Below are positions 17,373-27,890 of a stretch of DNA of 45,786 bases, one piece after another. Origin of the DNA: Clostridium thailandense (GTDB lineage Bacteria; Bacillota; Clostridia; Clostridiales; Clostridiaceae); assembly GCF_019207025.1 (NCBI RefSeq), contig NZ_JAEEGC010000033.1, forward strand, positions 1 to 45,786. Reading direction: 5' to 3'. The notes beneath the pieces were generated by a model that searched no databases, had not been told where the DNA came from, and worked only from the letters and a program-made list of their open reading frames with translations. Position numbers and translations under genes: made by a program. Each line of letters begins with the position of its first letter. Within the stretch, counting starts at the first letter, position 1.

Positions 17373-19751
17373 ATGAAAGTTCCAGTTAAATGGTTAAAAG
17401 ATTATGTTGATATAGATATTGCACCAAAGGAGTTAGGTGACAGATTGACTTTAAGTGGTTCTAAAGTTGAAGAAGTTATAACAACAGGTGATGAAATAGA
17501 AAATGTTGTTACAGGTAAATTAATAAAGATAGAAAAACATCCTGATGCTGATAAATTATCAGTATGTCTAGCAGATATAGGGGAAGCTGAACCTGTTCAA
17601 ATTGTTACAGGTGCAACTAATATGAAAGAACAAGATGTAGTACCTGTTGCTCTTCATGGATCTACCCTTGCTGGAGGTTTAAAAATAAAGAAGGGTAAAC
17701 TTAGAGGTGTAGTTTCAAATGGGATGTTCTGTTCTGAAGAGGAACTTGGGATAGCAGGAGATGAGCCTGTACATGGTCTTATGATATTACCACAAGATAC
17801 GCCTATTGGAAAAGACATAAAAGAAGTTTTAGATATGACAAGTGCAATAATAGATTTTGAGATAACATCAAATAGACCAGATTGTTTAAGTGTAGTAGGC
17901 ATAGCAAGAGAAACTGCTGCAACATTAAATAAAACTTATAAAATGCCTAAATTAAGCTATAAAGTAGGTTGTAAGGATAATATTGAAAATGAAATAAAAG
18001 TTGAAGTAAGAGACAGCCTATGTAGAAGATATATGGCTAAAGGAGTAAAAAATATTAAAATACAGCCATCACCAGGATGGATGCAAGACAAACTTTTGGA
18101 AGCCGGAGTAAGACCAATAAATAATATAGTAGATATAACAAACTTTGTTATGTTAGAGCTTGGACAGCCAATGCATGCATTTGATTCCAGAGAAATAACA
18201 TCAAAGACCATAGTGGTTGAAAGAGCAAAGGATGGAGAAAAGTTTACTACATTGGATGGTCAGGAAAGAATATTGACTTCAAATATGTTAAATATAAAAA
18301 ATGGAGAAACAACTATAGGCCTTGCCGGAATAATGGGAGGTTTAGATTCTGAAGTTAAAGATGATACTTCTTATATAATATTTGAATCTGCTACTTTTGA
18401 TGGAACAAATATAAGAGTTTCTTCTCAAAGACTAGGACTAAGAACTGAGGCTTCTTCAAGATTTGAAAAAGATCTAGACCCTAACTTGGCCCAAATTGCG
18501 ATTGATAGAGCATGTAATCTTGTAGAAGAGTTAGGTGCAGGAGAAATAATGGATGGAACAGTAGATGTATATCCAGAAAGACGTCAACCTCATTCTTTAG
18601 AAGTAGATTACAAATGGGTAAATAAGTTTCTTGGAACAGATATTAGTAAAGAGGATATGAAGGATTATTTAGACAGATTGGAATTATGTACAGAAATAAA
18701 AGATGATACTTTATTTATAAATGTACCTACTTTTAGAGCTGATATTAATATAAAAGAAGATATAGCTGAAGAGGTGGCAAGAATATATGGTTATAACAAT
18801 ATTCCTATAACACTTATACAAAGTGTTAGCATGAGAGGGGGAAAAAGTAAGAAACAACATTTAGACGATAAAGTAATAGAAGCATTAATAGGAAGTGGTA
18901 TAAATCAATCAATAGGATATTCTTTTGTAAGTAGAAAGGTATTTGATAAAATACTTTTGCCAGAGAATGATATTCTCAGAAATGCGGTAGCTATAAAGAA
19001 TCCATTAGGTGAAGATTATAGTATAATGAGAACTACTACTATCCCATCTATGATGGAGGCACTTGCAAGAAACTATTCAAGAAACAATGAGTATGCCAGA
19101 TTGTTTGAAATGGGAAGGGTTTATATACCAAACGAAGATTTAAACAAACTTCCAGAAGAAAGAAACTTAGTAACTATCGGATTATATGGCGATGTTGATT
19201 ATTTCCATATAAAAGGAGTAGTTGAAAATATACTAGAAGCATTGGGAATTGATAAAGCTTCTATTAAAAGAGAAAGTGAAAACCCAAGTTTCCATCCAGG
19301 TAAAACAGCAGCACTTTATATAAAGAAAGATTTTGTTGGTACATTAGGAGAAATACATCCAGATGTAGCAGAAAATTATGGAGTAGAGGAAAGATGTTAT
19401 ATTGCAGAGCTAAATCTTGATATATTATACAAATATTCAAATTTAGACAAGAAATACAAGCCTCTCCCTAAGTTTCCAGCTGTAACGAGAGACATGGCAA
19501 TACTAATTGATGATGCAGTGCTTGTACAGGATATAGAAGATATAATGTGGAAACAAGGTGGAAATATATTAGAGAATATTAAATTGTTTGATGTATATAA
19601 GGGAGAGCAAATCCCAGAAGGAAAGAAAAGTATAGCATATTCTATGGTTTATAGAGTAGAAAATAGAACTTTAACTGATGCAGATGTGAATAAAGTTCAT
19701 GATAAGATAGTTAGAACCCTAGAAAGTAGACTTGGAGCTCAACTAAGATAA
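17373..19751 (+). CDS. pheT: Phenylalanyl-tRNA synthetase beta subunit
   Basis: The 792-residue beta subunit carries tRNA-binding and editing functions. The domains in order are an N-terminal B1 part, an EMAP-type tRNA_bind domain (about 42-150), and B3/B4 editing (about 210-385, with [23 protein letters not shown]). They continue with B5 (about 405-475), a catalytic-like core (about 480-680), and a C-terminal anticodon-binding FDX-ACB domain (about 700-792, [16 protein letters not shown]). The length is normal and no truncation is seen. Confidence 0.98.
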   Translation: MKVPVKWLKDYVDIDIAPKELGDRLTLSGSKVEEVITTGDEIENVVTGKLIKIEKHPDADKLSVCLADIGEAEPVQIVTGATNMKEQDVVPVALHGSTLAGGLKIKKGKLRGVVSNGMFCSEEELGIAGDEPVHGLMILPQDTPIGKDIKEVLDMTSAIIDFEITSNRPDCLSVVGIARETAATLNKTYKMPKLSYKVGCKDNIENEIKVEVRDSLCRRYMAKGVKNIKIQPSPGWMQDKLLEAGVRPINNIVDITNFVMLELGQPMHAFDSREITSKTIVVERAKDGEKFTTLDGQERILTSNMLNIKNGETTIGLAGIMGGLDSEVKDDTSYIIFESATFDGTNIRVSSQRLGLRTEASSRFEKDLDPNLAQIAIDRACNLVEELGAGEIMDGTVDVYPERRQPHSLEVDYKWVNKFLGTDISKEDMKDYLDRLELCTEIKDDTLFINVPTFRADINIKEDIAEEVARIYGYNNIPITLIQSVSMRGGKSKKQHLDDKVIEALIGSGINQSIGYSFVSRKVFDKILLPENDILRNAVAIKNPLGEDYSIMRTTTIPSMMEALARNYSRNNEYARLFEMGRVYIPNEDLNKLPEERNLVTIGLYGDVDYFHIKGVVENILEALGIDKASIKRESENPSFHPGKTAALYIKKDFVGTLGEIHPDVAENYGVEERCYIAELNLDILYKYSNLDKKYKPLPKFPAVTRDMAILIDDAVLVQDIEDIMWKQGGNILENIKLFDVYKGEQIPEGKKSIAYSMVYRVENRTLTDADVNKVHDKIVRTLESRLGAQLR

Positions 19752-19775
19752 GAGAAAAAACATAGAAGTTATGAT

Positions 19776-19820
19776 AAAAAGTAGTATGAACTAAATAAAG
19801 CGTAGCATACTGCTTTTTAT
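19776..19820 (+). terminator. Terminator after pheT
   Basis: GTAGTATG (19781) pairs with CATACTGC (19806) over a 17-base loop, followed by TTTTTATT. Moderate strength. Confidence 0.65.
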
Positions 19821-19922
19821 TATATCTAAGTTAAAATAAAATGTTTAATACATATGGATTTTATGATAGAATAAAGTTATAAAAATTTGGAATAAAGAGT
19901 TAGTATCTAAGAGGGTGTTTAC

Positions 19923-20522
19923 ATGAATATAGTAACAGTTAAGATAAATGGAATTGAATATAACTTAAAAGGTGATGAACAAGAAGAGTATTTACATAAA
20001 GTGGCTAGTTATGTAGACAAAAAAGTGAAAAACATAATGGATAATAATGCCAAATTAAGCACGTCATCTGCAGCTATTCTTTCTGCTGTAAATGTAGTTG
20101 ACGATATGCTTAAAAGACAGAAAGAATATGAGGAACTTGTTAATAAAGTAAATCAAATGGAGAAAGCTCAAAAAAGTTATATGGAACAAATAGACTCTTT
20201 AAAGAAGCAACTTAAGCATATGGAAGAATATAACGATGAACTTCAGCTAAAGTTAAAAAGCAATTCTAATAATCAGCACTTGGAACAAAAGAAGCAAGAT
20301 ATAGAAAAGCTAACAAAGGAATTAGAACTAACTCAAGAAACAGCTCAGAAATATATAAAGGAAAATGCAGAGCTTAAAGCTGAAAATAAAGAATATAAGT
20401 TTCAAGTTCAATCGGCTAAATATAAAATGATAGATTTGCAGCATAGATTAGTGGAAAATCAAATAAACTTAGCTAAGGAAAAAAAACAAAAACACCCGTT
20501 TTTAAATGATAGCACAAAATAA
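19923..20522 (+). CDS. zapA: Cell division protein ZapA with extended coiled coil
   Basis: ZapA binds FtsZ and bundles its filaments at mid-cell. The N-terminal 90 residues match the family: VTVKINGIEYNLKGDEQEEYLHKVASYVD and the helix ending ILSAVNVVDDMLK. The remaining 110 residues form a continuous coiled coil, making this 199-residue protein about twice the length of Bacillus subtilis ZapA (YshA). Long versions are common in clostridia. The place after pheST parallels yshA in Bacillus. The start ATG follows GAGGGTG. Confidence 0.88.
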   Translation: MNIVTVKINGIEYNLKGDEQEEYLHKVASYVDKKVKNIMDNNAKLSTSSAAILSAVNVVDDMLKRQKEYEELVNKVNQMEKAQKSYMEQIDSLKKQLKHMEEYNDELQLKLKSNSNNQHLEQKKQDIEKLTKELELTQETAQKYIKENAELKAENKEYKFQVQSAKYKMIDLQHRLVENQINLAKEKKQKHPFLNDSTK

Positions 20523-20565
20523 AATCTGAACTAATTTGTTTTCAATTAGTTCGGATTTTATTTTT
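20521..20565 (+). terminator. Terminator after zapA
   Basis: AAAATCTGAACTAATT and AATTAGTTCGGATTTT form a stem of about 16 bp with one G-T pair, followed by ATTTTTA. It separates the housekeeping block from the sugar locus. Confidence 0.88.
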
Positions 20566-20735
20566 ATGTGCGGATTATTAAGTATATTTATTGTATAAAA
20601 GTTGTTTCAAGGTTATTGTGGAATGTAATAAAATATAACAATACTGAATATAAATATTTAGTAGAGCTTTTTAAAAAATTATGGAACTGTACATGTAAAA
20701 GCAATAATTAGGGATTGGAGGCTAAATAATTTTTT

Positions 20736-21839
20736 ATGATAAAAAACAAGATTGTACTAGAAGATATGCAGTATATATACAATAATTTATCACAAGCGGA
20801 AAAGAACAAATTTAAAAAAAGTAAAATCTTAATAACTGGTTGTGCTGGGTTTTTAGGTTATTATTTTATGAATTTTTTCTTAAATAAAAAGGAGGAACTT
20901 GGTATTGAGTCCGTGACAGGGTTAGATAATTTTAAACTTGGAAAAGCACCCTGGCTTTATCAGATATTAAATGAAAATAAAGATATAAAAATATATGACT
21001 TTGATATAACAAAGGATAACATAGAAAAAACAGGAGATGACTGCCAATATGACTTTATAATTCACATGGCATCTATAGCATCTCCTGTTTTTTATAGGAA
21101 ATATCCTATAGAAACACTGGATGCTAATGTTTGGGGGCTTAGAAGACTTCTGAACCTTTATAAAGATAAGGAAATAAAGGGATTCTTATTTTTTTCAAGT
21201 AGTGAAATATATGGTGACCCTTTTCCAAACTTTATTCCAACACCTGAGGAATATAATGGGAATGTTTCAATGCTTGGGCCAAGAGCTTGTTATGATGAAG
21301 CTAAGAGATTTGGTGAAACTATATGTTATTTATTTGCAAAACAATATAATTTACCAATAACCATAGCAAGACCCTTTAATAATTATGGACCTGGTATGAG
21401 ATTAAATGATAAAAGAGTACCAGCAGATTTTGCAAAAGCTGTTTCTGAAAATAAAGATATAGTTATGTATTCAGATGGAAATCCTACAAGGACTTTCTGT
21501 TATATAGCTGATGCCATAATAGGATATCTAAAAGTTTTAACTCATGGAAAATTTGATTATTTCAATATAGGTATAGATACACCAGAAATTTCGATAAAAG
21601 AACTTGCTGAAATTTACAGGAAAAAAGCAAAAGAAATTTTTGGGCATAGTATAAATATTAAATTTGAAGTGGCTAGTGACAAGGAGTATTTAATAAACAA
21701 CCCTTCAAGGAGATGTCCTGTTATAGGTAAAGCAAGGAAACTGCTTGATTATAATCCATCAATTTATGTTGAAGAAGGAGTTGAGAGATTTTTAAAGTTT
21801 ATAAAATTTAATAAAGAAGAAAGTTATTCAGAGGAGTGA
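20736..21839 (+). CDS. NAD-dependent sugar epimerase/dehydratase, UDP-xylose-synthase-like
   Basis: Extended short-chain dehydrogenase of 367 residues. The NAD site is ITGCAGFLGYYF (about 31-42). The catalytic Ser/Tyr/Lys are in SSSEIYGDP and GPRACYDEAKRFGET. GPRxCYDExKR is the hallmark of UDP-glucuronate decarboxylases. Together with the next gene (UDP-glucose dehydrogenase) it could convert UDP-glucuronate to UDP-xylose or its 4-keto intermediate. It could instead supply the 4-keto sugar used by the RfbH-like enzyme at 23104. GGAG lies 14 bases before ATG, longer than usual, and TAA just upstream excludes an earlier start. First gene of a long plus-strand sugar locus. Confidence 0.82.
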   Translation: MIKNKIVLEDMQYIYNNLSQAEKNKFKKSKILITGCAGFLGYYFMNFFLNKKEELGIESVTGLDNFKLGKAPWLYQILNENKDIKIYDFDITKDNIEKTGDDCQYDFIIHMASIASPVFYRKYPIETLDANVWGLRRLLNLYKDKEIKGFLFFSSSEIYGDPFPNFIPTPEEYNGNVSMLGPRACYDEAKRFGETICYLFAKQYNLPITIARPFNNYGPGMRLNDKRVPADFAKAVSENKDIVMYSDGNPTRTFCYIADAIIGYLKVLTHGKFDYFNIGIDTPEISIKELAEIYRKKAKEIFGHSINIKFEVASDKEYLINNPSRRCPVIGKARKLLDYNPSIYVEEGVERFLKFIKFNKEESYSEE

Positions 21840-21844
21840 TATTT

Positions 21845-23092
21845 GTGATTACAGTAGTTGGCTTAGGATTTGTTGGTTTAACTACTGCTCTGGGATTTAG
21901 CGAGAAAGGCTACAAGGTTTATGGATATGATATAAATAAGGAGAAAACAAGGTTAATTAAAGATGGTAAAGTTCCTTTTTATGAGGAAAATCTAGAAGAA
22001 GTATTAAACAGAAATTTAAATAAAAACTTTTTAGTATCAAATAACCTAGAAGAAGCAGTTCAAAATAGCAAATATATATTTTATTGTGTAGGTACCCCTA
22101 GTGATGAAGAGGGAAATGCAGATTTAACTTATATTTTAAATGCAGTGCAGGATACTTTGAAAATTATAAAAAAAGTAGATTCAAAAATATTCATAGTGAA
22201 GTCTACTGTACCTCCTTCTACTACCTCGGCTAAAATTGCTCCCTTTATTGAAAAATGTGGATTTGAAGTTGGAAAGAATATAGGACTTGCTAATAATCCA
22301 GAGTTTTTAAGAGAAGGTTGTGCATGGTGGGATTTTATAAATCCAGATAGAATAGTTATAGGACAATTTGATGATGAAACAGGAAAGGAAGTTGAAAAAC
22401 TCTATAAAATTTTTAATTGCCCAATTTTTAGAGTTTCTTTAAATACTGCAGAATATATTAAATATTTATCTAATACTTTATTGGCCTCTATGATAAGTTT
22501 TTCTAATGAACTATCTATGATTGCTTATGAAATTGGAGATATAGATATAAAAAATGCTTTTGAAATTTTACATCTTGATAGAAGGTGGTCTGGATCACCT
22601 GCTAATATATCGACTTATGTTTTTCCAGGGTGTGGATTCGGCGGATATTGCCTTCCAAAAGATACAAAGGCTTTGTATTCATTATCAGAGAAATTAGGTT
22701 TTAAAGCAGAACTTTTAAAAAGTGTAATATATGTAAATAAAATCATAAAAAAGCATATTGTAGATAGGGTTATTTCAGAAATTAAAGAAGATGAATATAT
22801 AGGAGTACTCGGACTTTCATTTAAGTCTAATTCGGATGATATTAGGGAAAGCCCTGCAAAGGATATAATAGAGGAGATGATTAAAAGGGGACATAATAAA
22901 ATAATAGCTTATGATCCTATTGCAAATGAGAACTTTAAAATAGCATTTAAATTACCAATCGAGTATGCAGAAAATATTGAAGATATTGTAAATAAAGCTG
23001 ATAAATTTGTTATATTGACTAAATGGGATGAATTTAAAAATGATAATAAATTAAATAATAAAAAAATATTTGATTTTAGATATATACTTTGA
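21845..23092 (+). CDS. UDP-glucose/GDP-mannose dehydrogenase family protein
   Basis: Oxidises a nucleotide sugar twice to the uronate, most likely UDP-glucose to UDP-glucuronate. The 415 residues include the NAD motif VVGLGFVGLTTA (4-15), the conserved IFIVKSTVPPSTT near 118, NPEFLREG near 157, and the nucleophile cysteine in FPGCGFGGYCLPKDTKAL near 263. GTG 21845 has GAGGAG eight bases before it, and starting there puts the protein start directly at the Rossmann strand; the GTG at 21836 overlaps the site. It begins five bases after the previous gene, so the two are translationally linked. Confidence 0.9.
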   Translation: MITVVGLGFVGLTTALGFSEKGYKVYGYDINKEKTRLIKDGKVPFYEENLEEVLNRNLNKNFLVSNNLEEAVQNSKYIFYCVGTPSDEEGNADLTYILNAVQDTLKIIKKVDSKIFIVKSTVPPSTTSAKIAPFIEKCGFEVGKNIGLANNPEFLREGCAWWDFINPDRIVIGQFDDETGKEVEKLYKIFNCPIFRVSLNTAEYIKYLSNTLLASMISFSNELSMIAYEIGDIDIKNAFEILHLDRRWSGSPANISTYVFPGCGFGGYCLPKDTKALYSLSEKLGFKAELLKSVIYVNKIIKKHIVDRVISEIKEDEYIGVLGLSFKSNSDDIRESPAKDIIEEMIKRGHNKIIAYDPIANENFKIAFKLPIEYAENIEDIVNKADKFVILTKWDEFKNDNKLNNKKIFDFRYIL

Positions 23093-23103
23093 GGGGGATA
23101 AAA

Positions 23104-24423
23104 ATGAAAGATGAGAGTATTTTAAGAAAAGAAATACTTGAAAGAGTTAAAGAAGTATATAACTTAAGAAAAGAAAAAGAAGAATTTATTCCAGGAAAAA
23201 CTAGAATTCATTATTCAGGTCGTGTTTTTGATGAAAAAGAAATGATGGCTGTAGTTGATTCGGTTTTAGATTTCTGGCTTACACTAGGACCTAAGGGTAA
23301 GGAATTTTGTGACAAACTAAAAGAATATTTAGGTATAAAAAATTGTTTGGTTGTAAATTCAGGATCTTCTGCGAATTTAGTTTCTATAGGTGCATTATGT
23401 TCGCCTAATATAGACAATCCTATTAAAAAAGGCGAAGAAGTTATAACAACTGCTATGGCTTTTCCGACAACGGTAGCACCAATAATTCAAAATAGTCTTA
23501 TTCCTGTATTTGTGGACATAGAAGAAGATACTTATAATATAGATGCTTCTAAAATTGAGAATGCAATATCAAAAAAAACAAGAGCAATTGTGCTTACACA
23601 CATGCTTGGCAACCCAGCAGAAATGGATAAAATAATGGCAATAGCAAAAAAATATAATCTTTATGTTGTTGAAGATACCTGCGATGCATTAGATTCAAAA
23701 TATGATGGAAAACATTGTGGGACCTTTGGGGATATTTCTACTTTCAGTTTTTATCCAGCTCATCATATTACTATGGGTGAAGGTGGAGCTGTTTGTACTA
23801 ACTCCACAGAGCTTTACAGAAATGCAGTTTCCTTAAGAGATTGGGGAAGAGCATGCTTTTGTCAGACTGGTGAAGCAAATCCTAATGGTGCATGTGGACA
23901 TAGGTTTGATTTTAAGTTTGAGGGATTTCCAGAAGGTTATGATCACAAATATGTCCATAGTAATATAGGTTATAATTTAAAGCCACTGGACATTCAATGC
24001 AGCATGGGTATAGAACAGCTTGAAAAACTTACTGAGTTTACCAAAAGAAGAAGATATAATTTTAAAATATTATATGACTGTCTTAAAAAGTATGAAGATA
24101 GATTGATATTACCTAAATCATTACCTAAATCAGATCCAGCTTGGTTTGCATTTCCTCTTACAGTAAGAGAAAATGCAAAATTTACAAAGAGAGATTTTGT
24201 AATTTATTTAGAAAATAAACTAATAGAAACTCGTTCCCTATTTGCAGGTAATATATTAAAACATCCAGGATATAAGAATATTGAATGTAAAATATCAGGA
24301 GAGATGAAATATTCAGATCAGGTATTGCACAATACTTTTTTTATAGGAGTATATCCAGGAATTGATAATGAAAAATTAGATTATATGGTTAAGTGTTTGA
24401 AGGATTTTCTTAGCCAATATTAG
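23104..24423 (+). CDS. RfbH/E1-like PLP and [2Fe-2S] sugar 3-dehydratase
   Basis: Member of the DegT/DnrJ aminotransferase fold, 439 residues. In YPAHHITMGEGGAV (residues 217-230) the PLP-binding lysine is replaced by histidine at 220. That position is the active-site histidine in CDP-4-keto-6-deoxyglucose 3-dehydratase (E1, RfbH), which removes the C3 hydroxyl instead of transaminating. Cysteines at 193, 251, 253 and 264 reproduce the iron-sulfur pattern C-x57-C-x1-C followed by a fourth Cys, here x10 rather than x7. It therefore makes a 3-deoxy sugar. E1 needs an electron-donor reductase (E3), not found in the window. ATG 23104 follows AGGGGG. Confidence 0.88.
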   Translation: MKDESILRKEILERVKEVYNLRKEKEEFIPGKTRIHYSGRVFDEKEMMAVVDSVLDFWLTLGPKGKEFCDKLKEYLGIKNCLVVNSGSSANLVSIGALCSPNIDNPIKKGEEVITTAMAFPTTVAPIIQNSLIPVFVDIEEDTYNIDASKIENAISKKTRAIVLTHMLGNPAEMDKIMAIAKKYNLYVVEDTCDALDSKYDGKHCGTFGDISTFSFYPAHHITMGEGGAVCTNSTELYRNAVSLRDWGRACFCQTGEANPNGACGHRFDFKFEGFPEGYDHKYVHSNIGYNLKPLDIQCSMGIEQLEKLTEFTKRRRYNFKILYDCLKKYEDRLILPKSLPKSDPAWFAFPLTVRENAKFTKRDFVIYLENKLIETRSLFAGNILKHPGYKNIECKISGEMKYSDQVLHNTFFIGVYPGIDNEKLDYMVKCLKDFLSQY

Positions 24424-24489
24424 GTATTTAGGTAAGACTACAAGAAACTTAAAGAAAATCTTTAGATCGTAAAAAGAGGAGAAAATTAC

Positions 24490-26088
24490 ATGAGTAAATT
24501 GAAACTTTTAGACTGTACGCTTCGTGATGGTGGATATTTGAATGACTGGGAATTTGGGCACGATACTATGACAAGCATACTTGAGCGGTTAGTAAGTTCC
24601 GGTATTGATGTAATTGAAGTTGGTTTTTTGGATGAGCGGAGAGATTTCGATATAAACCGCAGCATAATGCCGGACACTGCATCTGTCAAGAGAATATACG
24701 GAAATATTGATAAGGGAAATGCAATGGTAGTAGGAATGATTGATTATGGAACATGTTCTATTGAGCATATACAGCCATGCAATGAGGGATATCTTGATGG
24801 TATTAGGGTTATATTTAAAAAGCATATTATGCATGAAGCCATTAATTTTTGTAAACAGATTAAGACACTTGGATATAAGGTATTTACACAAGCTGTTTCA
24901 ATAACAAGCTACAATGATGAAGAATTGCTTGAACTTATAGGACTTGTAAATGATTTGGAGCCTTATGCTATATCAATGGTAGACACTTATGGGCTCTTGC
25001 ATCAGGATAACTTAATTCATATTTTCGATATTATGGATACGAATCTTAACCCTCAAATATGTCTTGGATATCATGCACATAATAACTTTCAAATGGGATA
25101 TGCCAACTGCATTGAGGTTTTGAATAAGAATGTAAATCGTACAATTTTAGTTGATGGAACTCTTTATGGTATGGGAAAAAGTGCAGGCAATACACCTATA
25201 GAACTTATAAGTATGTATATGAACGAAAATTTTGAAAAGAGCTATGACATTAATCAGATGTTGGAAGCAATAGAAATTAACATTATTGAGATATATAATA
25301 AGATACCTTGGGGCTATAATTTATTCTATTATATTTCGGCGGCAAATAAGTGTCATCCAAATTATGTATCGTACCTGTTAAATAAACGAACACTATCAAT
25401 TAAATCAATCAATGAAATATTAAAATGCATTGATAAGGAGAAAAAATTGCTTTATAACAAAAACTATATTGAAGCATTATATCTTGATTATCAACGCAAT
25501 GAGTGTGATGATACTGATGCAATAAAAGCTTTAGAAATTGAGCTTAGGGATAGATTAGTATTGCTTATAGGTCCGGGGAAGAGCATTGCATCAGATGTAG
25601 ATAAGATAAAAAACTATATAAATGCACAAAATCCTATTATCATTTCCATTAACTATATATGTAGTGCTTATACACCACAATATTTGTTCATAACAAATTC
25701 AAAAAGATACGTTCAGATGGCAACAAAATTAAGCGAGGATAATTACAGGACATTAAAGACAATAGCCACTTCTAATGTGACTAAAACAAATGGAAGTTTT
25801 TCTTATGTGTTAAATTATAGTTCACTTATTGATAAAGAAACTGAAATTCCAGATAATTCTTTTATTATGTTGTTAAAGGCTCTTGAAAAAGCTGGTGTTA
25901 AAAATATAGGATTTGCTGGTTTCGATGGATATTCAGAAAGTGAAATGAACTATTTTAATACAAACATGGAATACAGTTTTGCTAAAGAAAAGGCACAATA
26001 TCTTAACAATTATGCAAAGATTTTTCTAAGTGATTATAAAAAAAGAATAAATGTTGAGTTTGTTACAAGTTCATATTATGAGATATGA
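24490..26088 (+). CDS. HMGL-like aldolase with C-terminal extra domain
   Basis: The N-terminal 280 residues form a DRE-TIM barrel: LLDCTLRDGGYLNDW (5-19) supplies the catalytic Arg-Asp and metal ligand, and GYHAHNNFQMGYAN near 197 supplies the two metal-binding histidines. The family includes 4-hydroxy-2-oxovalerate aldolase and isopropylmalate synthase, so a pyruvate-type aldol reaction is likely. Residues about 350-532 form a second domain beginning LVLLIGPGKSIASDV, which resembles the DUF115/MptE-like Rossmann unit. The protein belongs to a cassette with an SDR, a DHQ-synthase-like cyclase and a ThDP enzyme. Arginine codons CGT/CGC/CGG are frequent here, unlike the AGA-rich genes before it. 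The substrate is unknown. Confidence 0.8.
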   Translation: MSKLKLLDCTLRDGGYLNDWEFGHDTMTSILERLVSSGIDVIEVGFLDERRDFDINRSIMPDTASVKRIYGNIDKGNAMVVGMIDYGTCSIEHIQPCNEGYLDGIRVIFKKHIMHEAINFCKQIKTLGYKVFTQAVSITSYNDEELLELIGLVNDLEPYAISMVDTYGLLHQDNLIHIFDIMDTNLNPQICLGYHAHNNFQMGYANCIEVLNKNVNRTILVDGTLYGMGKSAGNTPIELISMYMNENFEKSYDINQMLEAIEINIIEIYNKIPWGYNLFYYISAANKCHPNYVSYLLNKRTLSIKSINEILKCIDKEKKLLYNKNYIEALYLDYQRNECDDTDAIKALEIELRDRLVLLIGPGKSIASDVDKIKNYINAQNPIIISINYICSAYTPQYLFITNSKRYVQMATKLSEDNYRTLKTIATSNVTKTNGSFSYVLNYSSLIDKETEIPDNSFIMLLKALEKAGVKNIGFAGFDGYSESEMNYFNTNMEYSFAKEKAQYLNNYAKIFLSDYKKRINVEFVTSSYYEI

Positions 26089-26169
26089 TCATGAAAAAAT
26101 ATGATATGTGATTATAGATGTACAGATGAAGAACTAAAAAATTGTGTTAGATTATGGAAAGGAGACTTA

Positions 26170-26835
26170 ATGAGAAGAGTTTTGATTACAGGTGGGAGCA
26201 GAGGAATTGGAAAAGCTATAGCTGAGAAATTTGCAGCGAATGGATACCAAGTAACAGCACCTGCTCGTGTGGAACTTAATTTGGAGGATTCAGCATCTAT
26301 AAAAGAATTTATTAATGATTATAAGGATATATATTTTGACACTATTATTAATAATGCAGGCTGCAATGACATAAATATTATTGATCAAATAAAAGATGAT
26401 GAAATTGATAGAATGATGGCTGTTAATCTTATAACTCCAATAAAACTGATTAGAGGATTTGTTAGAAAAATGAAAGAAAATAAGTATGGAAGAATTGTAA
26501 ATATAGGCTCTATTTGGGCAGTAGTATCAAAGGAAGGCAGGACTATCTATAGTGCTACAAAAAATGGAATTCATGGAGTGACTAACACATTATCTGTAGA
26601 GCTGGCAGCTCATAATATTCTAGTGAATACAGTATGCCCTGGATTTACGCTCACTGAAATGACTAAGAAGAACAATTCTCCAGATGCAATTGTTGAAATA
26701 GTAAAGAATATTCCAATTGGAAGAATGGCTGAACCAAAAGAAATAGCAGAAGCAGTTTTCTTTTTAGGACATGAAACTAACACGTATATTACTGGTCAAA
26801 AGTTAGTAGTAGATGGAGGTTTTACTGGAAAATGA
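26170..26835 (+). CDS. Short-chain dehydrogenase/reductase (FabG-like)
   Basis: Classical SDR of 221 residues: TGGSRGIGKAIAEKF (6-20) for NAD(P), NNAG near 80, Ser in NIGSIWAV and YSATK (about 138-142) as the catalytic Tyr and Lys. The C-terminus GQKLVVDGGFTGK is normal. The frame is open upstream to 26101, but AAGGAG precedes ATG 26170 at proper spacing and the family starts there. Its stop overlaps the start of the cyclase gene (ATGA). The likely role is reduction or oxidation of a hydroxyl on the cassette's sugar or cyclitol. Confidence 0.88.
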   Translation: MRRVLITGGSRGIGKAIAEKFAANGYQVTAPARVELNLEDSASIKEFINDYKDIYFDTIINNAGCNDINIIDQIKDDEIDRMMAVNLITPIKLIRGFVRKMKENKYGRIVNIGSIWAVVSKEGRTIYSATKNGIHGVTNTLSVELAAHNILVNTVCPGFTLTEMTKKNNSPDAIVEIVKNIPIGRMAEPKEIAEAVFFLGHETNTYITGQKLVVDGGFTGK

Positions 26836-27890
26836 TTATTAAATCAAGTACAAAAGAGTATATAGTTAATATTGAGAAGGATTTTAAGTTTGTTGAAATG
26901 TTGAAAAAGAAGGAAAACGCATTATTTGTGATTGATAGAAATTTGTATAATTTATATTACCGCATTTTGTTTCAAGATATTCAGAAGGAGAAAATATATA
27001 TTATAGAAGCTATTGAAACAAATAAAACTATTGAATCTGCTTTGAGTATATGCGAAGTTATGACAAAAATTCCTGCTAAGAGAAACGTGCATTTGTTATC
27101 TTTTGGAGGAGGAATTGTACAGGATATTACAGGATTTGTTGCAAATATTTTATACCGAGGAATAAGCTGGACCTTTGTACCTACAACGCTTTTAGCTTCA
27201 TGTGACAGCTGCATTGGTGGTAAAACATCATTAAATTATAAGCAATATAAAAACTTATTAGGAACGTTTTATCCACCAGATCAAATATATATTTGTTCTC
27301 AATTTTTTAATACATTATCGGATTATGATTTTAAGAGTGGATTAGGAGAAATAGTTAAGTTTAATATAATGTATGGAGAACAGGGGATAACAAAAATAGA
27401 GAATAATATTGAGCAATTATTAGCACGTAATAAAGAAACATTAGACGAGTTTGTTGAGAAATCACTAATATTTAAGAAAGGTTTTATAGAAGAGGATGAA
27501 TTTGATAAAGGAATTCGTATTCATCTTAACTTCGCTCATACTTTTGGACACGCATTCGAAGCTGTAAGTAATTATATGATACCTCATGGAACAGCTGTTG
27601 CTATTGGAACACTTGTTGCAAATCGTATTTCCTTTGAACGTGGATTGTTAAAAGAAGATATAGTTACTAGGATAGAAACAATAATTAAAAAAATAATTAA
27701 TGTTGATTTACTTCAAACTTCATTTAATTTGGATAAAATAGTAGATGCCATGCGTAAAGACAAGAAGCAGATTAATGACAATTTAACAGCAGTTCTATTA
27801 TATGGTAATATGCAATTAAAAGTCTATCATGATTTAGAAAAAAAGGAGATAAAGCAGGCAATTAGCTTTGTTTCTAACATTCTTAAGTAA
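26832..27890 (+). CDS. 3-dehydroquinate-synthase-like sugar-phosphate cyclase
   Basis: The 352-residue protein has the core DHQ-synthase motifs: FGGGIVQDITGFVANILYRG (near 94), VPTTLLASCDSCIGGKTSLN (near 116) and KNLLGTFYPPDQI. Its metal ligands are Glu173 (GEIVKF), His236 (HTFGH) and His252 (IPHG). Cyclases of this superfamily make dehydroquinate, 2-deoxy-scyllo-inosose or valiolone-type rings from keto-sugar phosphates. CDSC replaces the usual VDSSVGGKT, and the gene sits in a sugar locus without other shikimate genes, so a secondary carbocycle is more likely than dehydroquinate for aromatics. The start overlaps the SDR stop by four bases, indicating translational coupling. Confidence 0.82.
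   Translation: MIIKSSTKEYIVNIEKDFKFVEMLKKKENALFVIDRNLYNLYYRILFQDIQKEKIYIIEAIETNKTIESALSICEVMTKIPAKRNVHLLSFGGGIVQDITGFVANILYRGISWTFVPTTLLASCDSCIGGKTSLNYKQYKNLLGTFYPPDQIYICSQFFNTLSDYDFKSGLGEIVKFNIMYGEQGITKIENNIEQLLARNKETLDEFVEKSLIFKKGFIEEDEFDKGIRIHLNFAHTFGHAFEAVSNYMIPHGTAVAIGTLVANRISFERGLLKEDIVTRIETIIKKIINVDLLQTSFNLDKIVDAMRKDKKQINDNLTAVLLYGNMQLKVYHDLEKKEIKQAISFVSNILK

Noticed and set aside
26101..26169. Longer N-terminus for the SDR protein
   Set aside because: The extension has no homology to the family, and AAGGAG is correctly spaced for the ATG at 26170.
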